A program made the position numbers and the translations under genes. DNA of 64,000 nt, from contig NZ_CP063353.1 in the NCBI RefSeq assembly GCF_014931565.1, positions 124,001 through 188,000 on the forward strand, in the 5' to 3' direction. Origin of the DNA: Clostridium sp. 'deep sea' (GTDB lineage: Bacteria; Bacillota; UBA994; PWPR01). Positions 51,036-60,371 of the stretch are shown here, one piece after another. Within the stretch, counting starts at the first letter, position 1. Every line of letters begins with the position of its first letter. The notes beneath the pieces are model-generated. The model did no database searches. It saw only the letters and a program-made list of their open reading frames with translations, and was not told the origin of the DNA.

Positions 51036-52281
51036 TTACCTATTTCTCTATTCGTTTACTGCAATTTGGTTATTATTAATCTTTAATGTCATACTGGCCT
51101 TAGGTGGGTATGTTTTTTATAGTAAACTATCAAAACGTAGAATCAATATACTCAAAAACTTTACAAGATACCCCTATGTGTCTATCTTAATTCCAGCTCA
51201 CAACGAAGAAAAAGTTATAGCTAGAACTGTAGAGGCAATGTCAAAACAGTTTTATCCCAAAGATAGGTATGAAATAATAATTATTAATGATAACTCTCAA
51301 GACAATACTTTGCAAGTATTAGAAGCACTAAAACGTAGGCTTGTTTATTGTAATATTAAAATTATATCCACAACCAAAAAAAATGGTGGTAAAGGAAAGT
51401 CTAATGCTTTAAATATTGGTAAACTGCATGCTCAAGGAGAGTTTATTGCTGTTTATGATGCAGACAATACACCAGAGTCCTTTGCTTTAAGATACTTGGT
51501 ATATGAGTTACTAAACAATGAAACTTATGGAGCTGTAATTGGCAAATTTCGAACTAGAAATAAGTATAAAAATATATTAACTAGATTCATTAATATTGAA
51601 ACTCTTAGTTTTCAATGGATGGCACAAGCAGGTAGGTTTAAAATATTTAATATCTGTACTATACCAGGTACAAATTTTATTATTAGGAGTAGTGCCCTAG
51701 AAAAAATAGGGGGCTGGGACTCTAAAGCAATAGCTGAAGATACAGAAATAAGCTTTAAACTTTTCGAACAAGGTTACCGAATAGGTATGATGCCATTGGC
51801 TGTTACCTGGGAGCAGGAGCCCGAAACTCTTAATGTGTGGTTTAAACAACGCACCCGGTGGGTTAAAGGAAACATATATGTTGTGTTTAAATATCTGCCA
51901 AAAGTATTAAGCAAACAAGTAAAAAATATTGGTATTGATATATTTTATTTAGTAGCGGTTTATTTTTTATTTTTGTCATCGCTTGTATTATCAAATATTA
52001 TATTTTTAGTAGGTATTTTCACCCCAGTTAAACTAAGTTTAGCAGGCAACTTCTTATTATTATGGGTCTTGGCATATATAATTTTTGTTTTGCAAATTTT
52101 AATTACCCTAGCTATGGAAAAAGGAGAAAGTAGCAAAAGTAATATATTATATGTACTAATAATATATTTTACGTATTGTCAGCTATGGATGGTGGTAGCT
52201 GGTAGAGGCATAGTATTATATCTTACTGATATGATTTTTAAAAGAGAAACAACGTGGTATAAAACAGAAAGATTTGATTAG
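51016..52281 (+). CDS. Family 2 processive glycosyltransferase (cellulose-synthase-like)
   Basis: 421 aa. One N-terminal membrane helix, a GT2 domain (VSILIPAHNEEKVIARTVEAM, IIINDNSQDNT, GKGKSNALNIG, VYDADNTPE, AEDTEISFKLFEQG, QRTRWVKGN), then about four membrane helices. The D, DxD, TED-type and QxxRW motifs mark a processive polymerase such as BcsA or IcaA. There is no PilZ domain, so c-di-GMP would have to act through another subunit. Overlaps the next ORF region closely. Confidence 0.9.
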   Translation: MKLKLIDYLFLYSFTAIWLLLIFNVILALGGYVFYSKLSKRRINILKNFTRYPYVSILIPAHNEEKVIARTVEAMSKQFYPKDRYEIIIINDNSQDNTLQVLEALKRRLVYCNIKIISTTKKNGGKGKSNALNIGKLHAQGEFIAVYDADNTPESFALRYLVYELLNNETYGAVIGKFRTRNKYKNILTRFINIETLSFQWMAQAGRFKIFNICTIPGTNFIIRSSALEKIGGWDSKAIAEDTEISFKLFEQGYRIGMMPLAVTWEQEPETLNVWFKQRTRWVKGNIYVVFKYLPKVLSKQVKNIGIDIFYLVAVYFLFLSSLVLSNIIFLVGIFTPVKLSLAGNFLLLWVLAYIIFVLQILITLAMEKGESSKSNILYVLIIYFTYCQLWMVVAGRGIVLYLTDMIFKRETTWYKTERFD

Positions 52282-52291
52282 GGAGATAAAA

Positions 52292-54865
52292 ATGAGAACT
52301 AAAAAACTAATTATTATAATAGTTTTATTAGCTATTACTATGCCTGCTTTACAGGGATTTTCTGTTGAACAGTCAGTTTATTATGTAGAGTTAGGTTTGT
52401 ATCAAAATCCAGAAAAAGCGTTAAATCAGTTTAGTAAATTATTAAATAAAAATATTGCTATTAATATAGATAGCTTTGGCGAATTTTATAGAGTTGTTAG
52501 TGGGTACTATAAAACATATAATGATGCAGTAAATGTAGCAAATGAAATGCAAAAATTAGGCATAAATAATGAGGTTAAAGCTACAAAATTAACTTTTAAT
52601 AAACATCAAAGCACCAAAACCTATTATGTATTATTAAAAAGCTATGAACTAAGCGCTAACATTGCAGATGATTTTCAGTTGTTAAAATCTTATAATCAGG
52701 ACTTTAAGCTAAGAAAAAAGAGTAAGATTATAGAGCTTTATGTTGATCAATTTTATAGTATTGATGAGGCTAATAATAAAGCCTTAGAGTTAAATAAGCT
52801 GGGATTTAACTGCTCTATTATTGAGGGTAATTTAAACAAACTTGTAGATTTTAGGCAGGTGCAAGAACTAAATAATGGTGAGAGCTTAATTAAAAACTTC
52901 ATATTAAAAGAAGATCAAGTTTTAAAAGGTCTATATGGCAGTTATAGCATGTTTTTTTATAAAAACAAAAACTGGAGTATTATTAACAAGCCTTACTTTG
53001 ATCTTAAATATCAGCGCAACCAGATTACGCAAAATCGTAACAGCACCATTACAGTACTGCTTAACAGCAAACCTGTGTATAGTGAAATCACCCAAGATAC
53101 TAATAACATAAGGGTTTATTTTGAGCCAGATGAAATACTAAATGGTTATAACACCCTAACAATCAAATGTTTTAATAGAATAAGTAATTTACCATGTGAA
53201 GATGATTTAAATCCAGCAAATTGGTTAAAAGTTAAAGGCACTTCTTATGTCAATCTTAATTATTTAAACATAGATGATAAAACAAGCATTAGTGATTTCC
53301 CATACCCTTATATTATAAAAGGTGTAAATCAACCTCTAAATATGAAGCTAATGATTCCACCTAAAGCAAGTGAGGAGGAGTTATCAGCAGCCGCCATGTT
53401 TAGTGTGTTATTGGGTATGTTAGAAAATGAGTATGACAGCAACATAGATTTTGTAAAATACCACAAAGATATAAACCTAAATGATAATCTTGTTTTGATT
53501 TGTAAAAGAGAAAATTTACCAAATGAATATCAAAAATATTTTACTAATAAAGAGCTGCAGACTAGTGATAATAGCTTAATTAAAGAGATATATTCTCCAT
53601 ATAATGTCCATAAAAAGATATTGATTATTTTATTAGGCAATAGCCAGAGTTATGAAAAACTGCTTATAAACCTTAAAGACAGCAATGTAACTAAACAAAT
53701 AATAGCTTCAAGCTATGAGGTAGGTGCAAATACGGTAACAAATGAGTTAACTGATAATATTGACTCAAAGATAAGCCTAAATAAAATGGGATATGTTAGT
53801 TCGTATGTTGAAGGACTGTTTAATCATAATCTGCAGTATGATTTTAGAGTTCCAGCTAGCTGGCAGCCAAATGGTGATGTAGAGTTAAATTTACATTTGA
53901 GGTATAGTGATATTTTAGATTTTAGTAAGTCTGTAGTAACAATACTTGTAAACGGTGTACCTATAGGTAGTAAGTCCTTAAAACAAGAAAAAGCAAATGA
54001 TAATTTTATGAACTTTGTAATTACTAAAGATTCATTATCAAGCCTAGGTTCGTACAACATAAACGTTAAACTCTCTTTATACATTAAAGATACTTATTGT
54101 GAAACAAGAGAAAATAAAAATGTTTGGGCTTATATAGCAAATGATAGCTTTATTAATTTTCCATACAGTAATAACCCTAATATAACAATAAGTAAATATG
54201 AAGCTTTATTTATAGAGAATGAGAGCTTAAATAATACTAATATCATTTTACCAACTAATCCAACTACAGAGGAGATTAGCACAGCTTTAAGGGTTAGTAA
54301 TTACTTGGGTAAATATACAAAGAGCATAGGAAATATAGGTGTTGTTTTAGGCAGTATTCCTAGCACCTTAAGTGGAAATAATATTGTTATTTATAATAAT
54401 GAGAATGCCGGCAGTTTGGTAAAGGAAAGCAATAAATATGCTTTTGTAAAGTACAGTGAGGCTAATAAAATGTATGAGTCTACAGCAAAAATTGCTTTGC
54501 ATGATACAAGCTATATGGGCTCTATACAAATACTACCATATAAAAATGAGACTAACTTACTGCTTATAAATGCTAAAAATGAGTATGGCTTAAAGCAAGT
54601 TAAAACGAACTTAATTAATAGCAAAGAATTAAGGTTAATGAATGGTGATGTTACTATAATTAATAAACAAGGTGTTATTAAAACAGCTATATATAATAAA
54701 AAACTACAGCAGTATTTAGCCAATGAATACAAAGATTATAAAGCAGAAAATAAAAATGGATTTAAGTTTAAGCTGAACTTTAGTAGTATGAAGGTTATTG
54801 TAATTACACTAAGTATTATGATTATAACGATAGCTACCTTTGTATATTTAAAAAGAAATAAATAA
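52292..54865 (+). CDS. BcsB-like exopolysaccharide synthase subunit with N-terminal SPOR-like repeats
   Basis: 857 aa, ATG 52292, 6 nt after GGGAG. Signal peptide KKLIIIIVLLAITMPALQGF. Residues about 30-175 form two SPOR-like repeats (VYYVELGLYQNPEKALNQF, SGYYKTYNDAVNVANEMQKLGI; second copy TYYVLLKSYELS). The rest is BcsB-like: VELNLHLRYSDILDFSKSVVTILVNGVPIGSKSL and similar jelly-roll segments, with one C-terminal membrane helix (VIVITLSIMIITIATFVYL). BcsB guides the nascent chain; SPOR domains bind denuded peptidoglycan, a link rarely joined to this family. Confidence 0.8.
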   Translation: MRTKKLIIIIVLLAITMPALQGFSVEQSVYYVELGLYQNPEKALNQFSKLLNKNIAINIDSFGEFYRVVSGYYKTYNDAVNVANEMQKLGINNEVKATKLTFNKHQSTKTYYVLLKSYELSANIADDFQLLKSYNQDFKLRKKSKIIELYVDQFYSIDEANNKALELNKLGFNCSIIEGNLNKLVDFRQVQELNNGESLIKNFILKEDQVLKGLYGSYSMFFYKNKNWSIINKPYFDLKYQRNQITQNRNSTITVLLNSKPVYSEITQDTNNIRVYFEPDEILNGYNTLTIKCFNRISNLPCEDDLNPANWLKVKGTSYVNLNYLNIDDKTSISDFPYPYIIKGVNQPLNMKLMIPPKASEEELSAAAMFSVLLGMLENEYDSNIDFVKYHKDINLNDNLVLICKRENLPNEYQKYFTNKELQTSDNSLIKEIYSPYNVHKKILIILLGNSQSYEKLLINLKDSNVTKQIIASSYEVGANTVTNELTDNIDSKISLNKMGYVSSYVEGLFNHNLQYDFRVPASWQPNGDVELNLHLRYSDILDFSKSVVTILVNGVPIGSKSLKQEKANDNFMNFVITKDSLSSLGSYNINVKLSLYIKDTYCETRENKNVWAYIANDSFINFPYSNNPNITISKYEALFIENESLNNTNIILPTNPTTEEISTALRVSNYLGKYTKSIGNIGVVLGSIPSTLSGNNIVIYNNENAGSLVKESNKYAFVKYSEANKMYESTAKIALHDTSYMGSIQILPYKNETNLLLINAKNEYGLKQVKTNLINSKELRLMNGDVTIINKQGVIKTAIYNKKLQQYLANEYKDYKAENKNGFKFKLNFSSMKVIVITLSIMIITIATFVYLKRNK

Positions 54866-54977
54866 TTCACCAAATATCTCTTAATCAGCTATTATGTTTA
54901 CAAAAGTTAGATGTTTTATTATATCAAGGGGACTTTTAGCAAATGTTTATTACCCTCAACATTTGGGCATATAGTTA

Positions 54978-55006
54978 TTGACAATACTATTCAATTATTA
55001 TAATAT
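54978..55006 (+). promoter_or_regulatory. Promoter of the NatAB-like operon
   Basis: TTGACA (54978-54983) with TATAAT at 54999-55004 (15-bp spacer) or TAATAT at 55001-55006 (17-bp spacer). A leader of about 115 nt with a hairpin follows. Confidence 0.65.
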
Positions 55007-55018
55007 GTATATCAGGAA

Positions 55019-55071
55019 GCGATATAGCGTGGTGCGATATAGTTTGATGCTGAATCTATATCGTGTTTTTT
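55019..55071 (+). terminator. Leader terminator with duplicated 5' arm (possible attenuator)
   Basis: GCGATATAG occurs at 55019-55027 and 55034-55042. CTATATCG (55056-55063) can pair with either copy. Pairing with the second gives a hairpin followed by TGTTTTTT. The two alternative 5' arms before one 3' arm suggest a regulated terminator or a tandem protein-binding site. Confidence 0.5.
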
Positions 55072-55131
55072 GAATGCTACCCACTTATATTGTAGTATGA
55101 CAGAAAATAATAAATATACGGAGTGCGTAAA

Positions 55132-55908
55132 ATGATTAAAGTCAATAATTTAAGCAAGGTTTATAAGCTTAGTAAAAAGCAAATGGCCAAGCTAAAGACA
55201 AAAGACCCCAAAAAAATTGCTGTAAATGGCATTAGTTTTGAGGCTCGAGAGAATGAGATTTTTGGTTTGTTAGGTCCTAATGGAGCAGGTAAAACAACAA
55301 CTTTAAGATGTATTTCAACCTTAATTAAAGCAAGCTCAGGAGAAATCACAGTTCAAGGTTATGATGTAAAAAATCAATCACAAGAGGTAAGAAGAAAAAT
55401 AGCCTTTTTAACCAATGAACTAAAGTTAGATGTTAACTTTACTCCAGAGTATACAATGATGTATTTTGGTAGTTTATATGGCTTAAGTAAAGAGGAAATA
55501 GAGACAAGAACTAAAATGTTATTTGAACATTTTGGAATTAATGATTTTAGTGATACCAAAATCGCTAAGCTTTCTACGGGTATGAAACAAAAGCTATCTA
55601 TTGCAGTTAGTCTAGTTCATGATCCTGATGTAGTTATTTTTGATGAGCCGACTAATGGCCTAGACATTATTACAGCTAGAGCAGTTACAGATTATTTACA
55701 AAAGCTCAAAGCTGAAGGTAAGGTAGTAATTATTTCAACCCATATCATGAATGTTGCTTCTAAGCTATGTGATAGATTTGCCATTTTATTAGGTGGTAAT
55801 ATTCGTATTGTTGGCACGTTACAAGAAATACTTAAAGAAACAAATACAGATGATTTGGAAGATGCGTTTTTTAAGCTGTATTCTGAGAGCGTTAGGGGGG
55901 TAAGATAA
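55132..55908 (+). CDS. natA: ABC exporter ATPase (NatA-like)
   Basis: 258 aa, ATG 55132, 8 nt after GGAG. Walker A GPNGAGKTTT, LSTGMKQKL (variant signature common in NatA/YhaQ types) and Walker B VVIFDEPTNGLD. In B. subtilis the NatAB pair exports sodium; the substrate here is inferred only by family. Overlaps the permease gene by one base. Confidence 0.85.
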   Translation: MIKVNNLSKVYKLSKKQMAKLKTKDPKKIAVNGISFEARENEIFGLLGPNGAGKTTTLRCISTLIKASSGEITVQGYDVKNQSQEVRRKIAFLTNELKLDVNFTPEYTMMYFGSLYGLSKEEIETRTKMLFEHFGINDFSDTKIAKLSTGMKQKLSIAVSLVHDPDVVIFDEPTNGLDIITARAVTDYLQKLKAEGKVVIISTHIMNVASKLCDRFAILLGGNIRIVGTLQEILKETNTDDLEDAFFKLYSESVRGVR

Positions 55909-57143
55909 TGAAAAGTAATTTATGGATTGTTATAAAAAAAGAACTCAAAAGAGTTTTTGATGATAGGAGATTAGTTTTTACTACCTTTATTTTACCTGCT
56001 ATTAGTATAGCTCTTATTTACTCTATTATGGGTAATATGATAGGCAAAATGAATAATGATATTGAAGAACACATACCTAGTGTATATGTTCAAAATGCAC
56101 CAGCTAGTTTTACTAGCTTACTAAATGAAGATATGTTTAGTGATAAAATGACCTTAACAATAGTTCCGGGAGATGACTCTCTTGAGGGCATTAAGCAGAA
56201 TATCCAAAATGGAGTAGCGGATTTATTAGTAGTTTTTGAGGATAATTTTGAGCAAAATGTTAGCAACTATAAAGTCGAAAAACAGGTTCCAGAAATTAAG
56301 ACCTTTTACAATTCAAGTGAAGAATATTCACGTACTGCTCGTTATAATCTCTTTGGTTCTGTGTTTGGTACTTATGAAAACAGAATTGTTGGCGATCGGT
56401 TAGGTAATATGAAATATGTTAATGCTTTTGATGTAGATCGCAATCGTGAAGAGTCTGTAATAGTTGATGAGCAAAAAGCTACAGGTAAAGGTTTAGGTAC
56501 TTTATTGCCAATGTTAATTACTATTTTCCTTTTTGCTGGAGGTATGGGTATTGGCATGGATATCATTGCAGGAGAAAAAGAACGAGGAACAATGGCAACA
56601 TTGTTGGTTACTCCTGTAAAGCGTGAAACAATTGCTTTAGGTAAAATAATAGGATTAAGCATAGTTTCTTTTTTAAGTGCAATATCATCATTTATTGGAG
56701 TACTGGTTTCTTTGCCATTTTCATCAGTAATGTTTGGTGGAGCTAAAGGTGGTATAAATTTAGCAGCCTTGAATTTTTCTGGTTCTCAGTATTTACAGTT
56801 AGTTTTACTAATGCTTACTATGGTGGGTGTATTTGTGGGTTTAATATCACTAACCTCTATTATATCTAAAAATGTTAAAGAGGCTGGTACCTATATTGTT
56901 CCTGTATATATGTTAGTAATGGTGGCATCGTTTATGAATATGTTTAGTACAGGTACAGCTGTGATGTCGCAGTATGCAGTACCCATTTATGGAAGTGTAG
57001 TAGCAATTAAATCATTATTGAGTTTTGAACTAACTTGGTTAGCTTTTGGAGTAGTATGTGCAGTTAATATTGTATTTACAGCTGTTTTAGTATGGGCTAT
57101 ACGAAAGATGTTTAATAGTGAAAAGATAATGTTTGGAGTTTAA
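55908..57143 (+). CDS. natB: ABC-2 permease (NatB-like)
   Basis: 411 aa. N-terminal helix then a large extracellular domain (about 45-185), then five to six helices in the C-terminal half, containing MDIIAGEKERGTMATLLVTPVKRETIALGKI, the conserved ABC-2 region. This layout matches NatB/YhaP. Co-transcribed with natA. Confidence 0.85.
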   Translation: MKSNLWIVIKKELKRVFDDRRLVFTTFILPAISIALIYSIMGNMIGKMNNDIEEHIPSVYVQNAPASFTSLLNEDMFSDKMTLTIVPGDDSLEGIKQNIQNGVADLLVVFEDNFEQNVSNYKVEKQVPEIKTFYNSSEEYSRTARYNLFGSVFGTYENRIVGDRLGNMKYVNAFDVDRNREESVIVDEQKATGKGLGTLLPMLITIFLFAGGMGIGMDIIAGEKERGTMATLLVTPVKRETIALGKIIGLSIVSFLSAISSFIGVLVSLPFSSVMFGGAKGGINLAALNFSGSQYLQLVLLMLTMVGVFVGLISLTSIISKNVKEAGTYIVPVYMLVMVASFMNMFSTGTAVMSQYAVPIYGSVVAIKSLLSFELTWLAFGVVCAVNIVFTAVLVWAIRKMFNSEKIMFGV

Positions 57144-57161
57144 TAATAGGGAGTGAAATAA

Positions 57162-57383
57162 ATGAAAATGAATAAGCTGCTTTCTGGAGGTTTATTAATT
57201 ACTGCTCTTGCTTTAATAAGTAAACAACTCTTTACATTACCTGAGTCAATTTATGGATTCTTGATGGGGTTAGGCATATCTCTAGAGATAGTCGGTATAA
57301 TAAAGGCTAGATTTAAGGTTAATCCTTGTGCTGTAAAAAGAAATATCTTTAAACCTAAAATTAAAACTAATAACAATAACTAA
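57162..57383 (+). CDS. Small two-helix membrane protein after natB
   Basis: 73 aa, GGGAG before the ATG. Two hydrophobic segments (LLSGGLLITALALISKQLF and GFLMGLGISLEIVGII), then a basic tail (KRNIFKPKIK). No family recognised. Probably the last gene of the NatAB-like operon. Confidence 0.7.
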   Translation: MKMNKLLSGGLLITALALISKQLFTLPESIYGFLMGLGISLEIVGIIKARFKVNPCAVKRNIFKPKIKTNNNN

Positions 57384-57388
57384 AAAAT

Positions 57389-57435
57389 GACCCCAGCAGT
57401 ATATTCTTTTTTAGAAGATACTGCTGGGGTCTTTT
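57389..57435. terminator. Bidirectional terminator
   Basis: 14-bp perfect stem (57389-57402 with 57418-57431), TTTTCTTTT after it on the plus strand and TCATTTTTTAG on the minus strand. It serves the NatAB-like operon and the convergent valS gene. Confidence 0.9.
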
Positions 57436-57470
57436 CTTTTTACAATAAAAACAGCTATAAAAATAATATG

Positions 57471-59870
57471 CTATTTTATACCTATAATAAGCCTAGTCCC
57501 TTCATTTAGATAAATCTGCTGAGCGTGAGTGGTAGAATATAAATCTGGCAATACCTCCCTAAATAATGCTTTAATTTCACTAGGTATAGTTATAGTAAGA
57601 CAATCTATTTTATCTTTCATGGATAAAACATTCTCAGATTTAAACTTACGAACTGCTGTTAAAACTTCCTTTAAACATTCGCCGAATAAGAGACTTTGAT
57701 TATTCTCATTGTTGCTAAAATTCCACTGTAATAAATGAATAGACTTACATTGCTCATATTGCTCAAAATAAGACTTATATATCTTTTCAGTAATAAAAGG
57801 TGTAAATATGGCGTAAGACTTTAAGATAGCCAATAAAGTTAAATATACAGCTTGTTGAGCTGATTCTCTGTTTTCTGCACCATATAGTTGGGGTTTATAG
57901 AGTCGGTCTTTTACTAACTCTAAATAATTATCGCAATAATCCTTCCAAAAGAACTCATCAAGAGTATTTCTGGCTAACCCTATTTCATAATTATCTAAAT
58001 AACCTGCAGCTGTGTTTAATGTCTTATTCAGTTTATCTAAAATCCATTGATCTTGTTTTAAAAGCCGAACATCTTTACCAACCTCAAAATCACCTAAATG
58101 CATTAAACTAAACTTAGCTGCATTCCATAGCTTAGTTATAAATCTCTTAGAAAGCTTTAAATCCTGCTCCGAAAAGGTTGTATCAGTACCTAATTTTGCA
58201 GATGCCGCCCAATATCTAACTGAATCAGCAGAGTGAGTGGCTATTAGAGTTTTGGGTTTATAACTAGAGTTGTTTTTAGATTTCCCTATTTTTTCACCTT
58301 TACGAGCTAAAACAAAACCACAAATCATTACATCTTTCCACGGAATAACTCCAAAATGATAATAGCTCTTTACAATGGTGTAGAAGGCCCATGTTCTTAT
58401 AATTTCATGGGCTTGAGTACGCATAGACATGGGCAATAGTTTATTTACTATGCTATTTTTCTCACCCCATTTAGCATTAATGAGTGGGGTAACCGAAGAG
58501 GTGGCCCAAGTATCCAAAACCGCTGTTTCTGGAATAAAGCTAGTTGAGCCGCACTCACATGCCTCACTAGGATTAGTCTCTTGGGGATTTACAGGTAACT
58601 CTTCATTTTTGGCGATCTTTACTTTACCGCAGTTTTTACAATACCAAACAGGAAAAGGAACACCAAAATATCTTTGACGTGAGATACACCAGTTCCATTT
58701 TAGGTTGTTAACCCATGATAAATAACGAGCCTTCATATAGCTAGGGTTCCAGTTAATTTTATCTGCTATTTTAATAAACTCGTCTTTAGAGCTCATAATA
58801 TCAATATACCATTGCTCAGATGGAATAATCTCTATCTCATGTGAACAACGCTCGTGTACTGATACATTATGTTTAATTTTTTCTGTTTTAATAAGTAAAC
58901 CATGTTCCTCTAAAAGCTCAATGATTTTTTTACGGGCTTTTTTAACATGTAAACCACCAATAAAAGCAACATTATCAGCAATAAAACCTTTTTTAGTTAT
59001 GGTTTTTTTATAGCTAAAATCGTATTTTTTAAACCACTCAAGGTCTTGTGTGTCACCAAAGGTGCAAAACATTACCATGCCAGAGCCTTTGTTGATATCC
59101 ACGTCTTCATCAGCAATTATAGGAACCTCAAAACCATATAACGGAACAAGTGCTTTTTTTCCTATAAGATAGGAGTGTTTATTATCACTTGGATTAATCA
59201 ATATTGCTAAACAGGAGTTTAAAAGCTCGGGTCTAGTAGTAGCAATACTTATTGCTTTGCTCTCTACCATAAACTTAACATGATTAAAGCTTGAACTTAA
59301 CTCTTGAGTTTCAAGTTCGGCTTGGGCAATAGAGGTTTGACAATTAGTGCAATATAAAACTGGACTTTCCTCAATATAGGCCTTATTTTTATGGTATAAA
59401 TCAATAAATGATTTTTGTGAGATACGTTGGCATTCTGGTGAAATAGTTCTGTACAATAAATTCCAATCACAACTAAAGCCTAAAGACTGCCATAATTCTT
59501 TAAACTCATTTTCATAATAATCTACTGTGTTTAAACATAGCTTAGTAAATTCACTGCGTTTTAGTTCACTAGCCTTAACTTTATGTTCATTTTCAACTAA
59601 ACGTTCTGTAGGTAATCCATTGTCATCAAAGCCAAAAGGGTAAAAAACATTAAAGCCTCTCATACGTTTGTACCTAGCAATCATTTCAGCTTGTGTATAA
59701 GAGAAGATATGACCGATGTGTAGTTTACCGCTGACTGTTGGAGGAGGAGTATCTATGGAGTAAATTTCTTTGTTATTCTCATTAATATTAAACTTATAGA
59801 CGTCTTCATTTTCCCAAAATTCTCTTAATGCTACTTCAGTAATCATTGGCTTATATTTCTTTTCTAACAT
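57471..59870 (-). CDS. valS: Valyl-tRNA synthetase (short, archaeal-type features)
   Basis: 799 aa. ATG 59870 is chosen (GGAG 8 nt upstream); a GTG nine bases earlier overlaps that site. Charges tRNA-Val in the cytoplasm. HIGH motif in SGKLHIGHIFS, KMSKS-type motif KIGKS in GEKIGKSKNN, editing domain with ATTRPELL and GSGMVMFCTFGDTQD, a CTNC knuckle and a second zinc-type cysteine group (CKNCGKV...CECGST). The GSGMVMFCTFGD block and length are more like archaeal-type ValS than the roughly 880-residue bacterial enzyme. T-box controlled. Confidence 0.9.
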   Translation of the reverse strand: MLEKKYKPMITEVALREFWENEDVYKFNINENNKEIYSIDTPPPTVSGKLHIGHIFSYTQAEMIARYKRMRGFNVFYPFGFDDNGLPTERLVENEHKVKASELKRSEFTKLCLNTVDYYENEFKELWQSLGFSCDWNLLYRTISPECQRISQKSFIDLYHKNKAYIEESPVLYCTNCQTSIAQAELETQELSSSFNHVKFMVESKAISIATTRPELLNSCLAILINPSDNKHSYLIGKKALVPLYGFEVPIIADEDVDINKGSGMVMFCTFGDTQDLEWFKKYDFSYKKTITKKGFIADNVAFIGGLHVKKARKKIIELLEEHGLLIKTEKIKHNVSVHERCSHEIEIIPSEQWYIDIMSSKDEFIKIADKINWNPSYMKARYLSWVNNLKWNWCISRQRYFGVPFPVWYCKNCGKVKIAKNEELPVNPQETNPSEACECGSTSFIPETAVLDTWATSSVTPLINAKWGEKNSIVNKLLPMSMRTQAHEIIRTWAFYTIVKSYYHFGVIPWKDVMICGFVLARKGEKIGKSKNNSSYKPKTLIATHSADSVRYWAASAKLGTDTTFSEQDLKLSKRFITKLWNAAKFSLMHLGDFEVGKDVRLLKQDQWILDKLNKTLNTAAGYLDNYEIGLARNTLDEFFWKDYCDNYLELVKDRLYKPQLYGAENRESAQQAVYLTLLAILKSYAIFTPFITEKIYKSYFEQYEQCKSIHLLQWNFSNNENNQSLLFGECLKEVLTAVRKFKSENVLSMKDKIDCLTITIPSEIKALFREVLPDLYSTTHAQQIYLNEGTRLIIGIK

Positions 59871-59892
59871 CTTTACCACTCCTTTTTTTAGT

Positions 59893-60115
59893 ATAAAAAA
59901 ATCCTCAATCCTATAAAAGGACGAAGATATTCCGCGGTACCACCTTAATTCATAATTAAATGCACTTAATTATCCATAACGGAGAAATCCGATGAGTTCT
60001 ACTACCTAAAAGGCTTCTTCTCATAGCTAAGAGACGACTTCATTAATCTCTTCATAGGATATTGCACCAAACTATCCCTCTCTAAAAATCCAAGATATAA
60101 TTACTACTTCTCTTT
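59893..60115 (-). promoter_or_regulatory. T-box riboswitch leader of valS (Val specifier)
   Basis: The minus strand carries the T-box core AAGGTGGTACCGCGGA (59946-59931), which pairs with the uncharged tRNA end. Stem I ends with GAAGTCGTCTCTT; a GTC (valine) triplet at 60038-60036 (or the next GTC) is the probable specifier, and AAGAGA upstream closes the stem. The terminator hairpin (59929-59902) is followed by seven T residues (59901-59895). Transcription of valS would rise when tRNA-Val is uncharged. Confidence 0.9.
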
Positions 60116-60279
60116 AATAACCTATAAAAGTATTGATTTGCTAAATAATATAATATGTATTTTAAGAAATGTCAAATTTTATTTCTATATTGTTGTTATT
60201 ACTAACTTATTATGGATTTAAAATAAGTATTTATTTTTAAATTAATTGAACATATGTGTAAAATATTTTCCTAAAATTA

Positions 60280-60308
60280 TTGATTTTAATGTATTTGTGG
60301 TGTAAAAT
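60280..60308 (+). promoter_or_regulatory. Promoter of the iron transporter operon
   Basis: TTGATT (60280-60285), 17-bp spacer, TAAAAT (60303-60308). The Fur-like palindrome starts 12 bp after the -10 box. Confidence 0.6.
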
Positions 60309-60319
60309 TAATTAACGAT

Positions 60320-60338
60320 ATTGATAATTATTATCAAT
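60320..60338. promoter_or_regulatory. Fur-box-like palindrome
   Basis: ATTGATAAT, one T, ATTATCAAT: a perfect 19-bp inverted repeat close to the Fur consensus built from GATAAT/ATTATC units. It lies over the expected transcription start of an iron(III) transporter operon, fitting iron-dependent repression. Confidence 0.8.
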
Positions 60339-60371
60339 AAATTCAATCTATATTATAGGTGGGGAGAAATA

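Noticed and set aside
54511-54732. Antisense frame inside the BcsB-like gene
   Set aside because: Shadow of a strong gene on the other strand, with no ribosome binding site.
59880-60120. Small unknown RNA between valS and the iron operon
   Set aside because: Fully explained by a T-box leader on the minus strand.
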